A stretch of DNA of 64,000 bases from Metapseudomonas boanensis (GTDB lineage: Bacteria; Pseudomonadota; Gammaproteobacteria; Pseudomonadales; Pseudomonadaceae). The stretch lies in assembly GCF_018704125.1 (NCBI RefSeq), contig NZ_JAGTIS010000009.1, positions 62,001 through 126,000 of the forward strand, given 5' to 3'. The notes under the pieces were generated by a model. It ran no database searches and was not told the DNA's origin. It worked only from the letters and a program-made list of their open reading frames with translations. Made by a program: the position numbers and the translations under genes. Every line of letters starts with the position of its first letter. Position 1 is the stretch's first letter. Positions 63,123 to 64,000 of this stretch are shown one piece after another.

Positions 63123-64000
63123 ATGGCCCTCACTCTCCCGCAGTTCAATCGCCGTAGTCGACTGCTTCTCGCGCTGGCGGGCGCTTTCATCGGCTGCGTC
63201 GCCCTGACGCGCTACATGCATTGGGATGACCGTGCGCTGGTCTGGCTCGGCGAACAGCAGCTGACGCCGCAGCAGAGGGCCGCCAGCATCTGGCTGCCGG
63301 GCTACAAGGCGGTGTTGCAGGGCAAGCCGCTGGCAGGCCTGGAAGAGGACGAGACCTCCGACCTGGCCTACAACCCGGTCACCGGCACTCTGTTCACCGT
63401 GACGGGCAAATCGCCAACGCTGGTGGAAATCAGCCGTGAGGGCGAGGTACTGCGGCGCATTCCACTCAAGGGCTTCTCCAACCCCGAGGGGGTGGCGGTG
63501 CTGGAGGGCGGCCATGTGGCGGTGACCGACGAGCGTCGGCGCACCCTGACCATTTTCGAGCTGGACCCGCAAACCCGTGAGCTGGCTGTCGGACAGGCAC
63601 CGGATTTTGACCTGGGCTTCCCTGATTCGGGCAACAAGGGTTTCGAAGGCATTGCCTGGGACCCGGCCCAAGGTCGTCTGCTGCTGGGTAAGGAGCGTGG
63701 CCCTACGGCGATGTTCAGCCTGGGCAGCGACGGTAGTCGGGCCTTGGGCGAAGCGCTGCGCCCGCTGCCCAGTTACGGGTTGGGGATGCGCAACCTCTCG
63801 GCCCTGAGCATCGATCCGCGTACCGGCCACATCCTGGTGCTCTCCGCGCAATCCAACCTGCTGCTGGAACTGGATGAACAAGGTCAGCCTGTCAGCTTCA
63901 TCAGCCTGCTGGGTGGTTTCAACGGCCTCGACAAAGGCATTCCGCGTGCGGAAGGCGTAGCCATGGATGAAAGTGGCGATATCTACGTCGTCAGCGAGCC
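63123..64000 (+). CDS. SdiA-regulated (YjiK-like) beta-propeller protein, truncated by window edge
   Basis: The first 292 codons are present; the gene runs off the right edge. Near the N-terminus a hydrophobic segment (RLLLALAGAFIGCVALTRYM) forms a likely membrane anchor. The rest repeats short beta-propeller patterns such as SDLAYNPVTGTLFTVTGKSP, GFSNPEGVAVLEGGHVAVTD and KGFEGIAWDPAQGRLLLGKE, as in the SdiA-regulated family. These proteins are periplasmic, of unknown activity. Start at 63123 was chosen by GAG and the anchor. It lies 89 bp after the FAH-family gene, same strand. Confidence 0.85.
   Translation, partial: MALTLPQFNRRSRLLLALAGAFIGCVALTRYMHWDDRALVWLGEQQLTPQQRAASIWLPGYKAVLQGKPLAGLEEDETSDLAYNPVTGTLFTVTGKSPTLVEISREGEVLRRIPLKGFSNPEGVAVLEGGHVAVTDERRRTLTIFELDPQTRELAVGQAPDFDLGFPDSGNKGFEGIAWDPAQGRLLLGKERGPTAMFSLGSDGSRALGEALRPLPSYGLGMRNLSALSIDPRTGHILVLSAQSNLLLELDEQGQPVSFISLLGGFNGLDKGIPRAEGVAMDESGDIYVVSE

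Overview
The window looks like core chromosome of a Pseudomonas species, probably a relative of P. aeruginosa rather than P. aeruginosa itself. The reasons are high G+C, strong G/C bias at third codon positions (which opens long antisense reading frames), and gene blocks I recognise from P. aeruginosa: pyrimidine catabolism (hydantoinase locus), metK to fba, the agu/spu polyamine locus followed by hacB, and serA with its neighbours. In P. aeruginosa, as I recall, these blocks and the bet genes are dispersed; here they sit within 64 kb. No tRNA, rRNA, CRISPR array, prophage or defence island was seen.

Layout. 1-5.4 kb: reductive pyrimidine (or hydantoin) catabolism, with preT and hydA leftward and an NCS1 permease and an M20 amidohydrolase rightward, divided by a 610-bp region full of palindromes. 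5.4-8 kb: a shortened MAPEG gene, a cytochrome c'-type lipoprotein and ligB. 8-10.3 kb: metK with an ArsR-methyltransferase regulator and a 28-bp palindrome. 10.7-16.6 kb: central carbon genes tktA, epd, pgk and fba, with a small MliC-like lipoprotein. 16.7-28.9 kb: mostly single genes, including a PL7 alginate lyase, a YgjP metallopeptidase, an HDOD protein, a DUF1127/MocR divergent pair, a RAYT transposase, YccS, dbpA and three solute-binding proteins without transporters.

29-35 kb: glycine betaine synthesis from choline (betIBA leftward, betT rightward), plus a second BetI-like regulator whose upstream palindrome differs from the betI palindrome at two positions. 35.8-51 kb: polyamine and agmatine catabolism and uptake. 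aguBA convert agmatine to putrescine; spuI, spuC, spuB and spuA encode the gamma-glutamylation route; spuDEFGH is the polyamine ABC importer. 51-59 kb: the acylase hacB, an AraC regulator and a run of small enzymes and envelope proteins. 59-64 kb: serA, divergent from a D-2-hydroxyglutarate dehydrogenase-type flavoenzyme, then an FAH-family hydrolase and a truncated SdiA-regulated (YjiK-like) gene at the right edge.

I did not find a large undescribed system. The best leads are regulatory and structural: the paired BetI/BetI2 operators, the palindrome cluster at the pyrimidine locus, the SahR-like operator, a stem-loop between spuC and spuD, a multi-hairpin element after the flavoenzyme gene, a composite dispersed repeat present twice, and a DNA ligase (LigB) that carries a signal-peptide-like N-terminus. 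All family assignments come from reading motifs by eye; no search was run.
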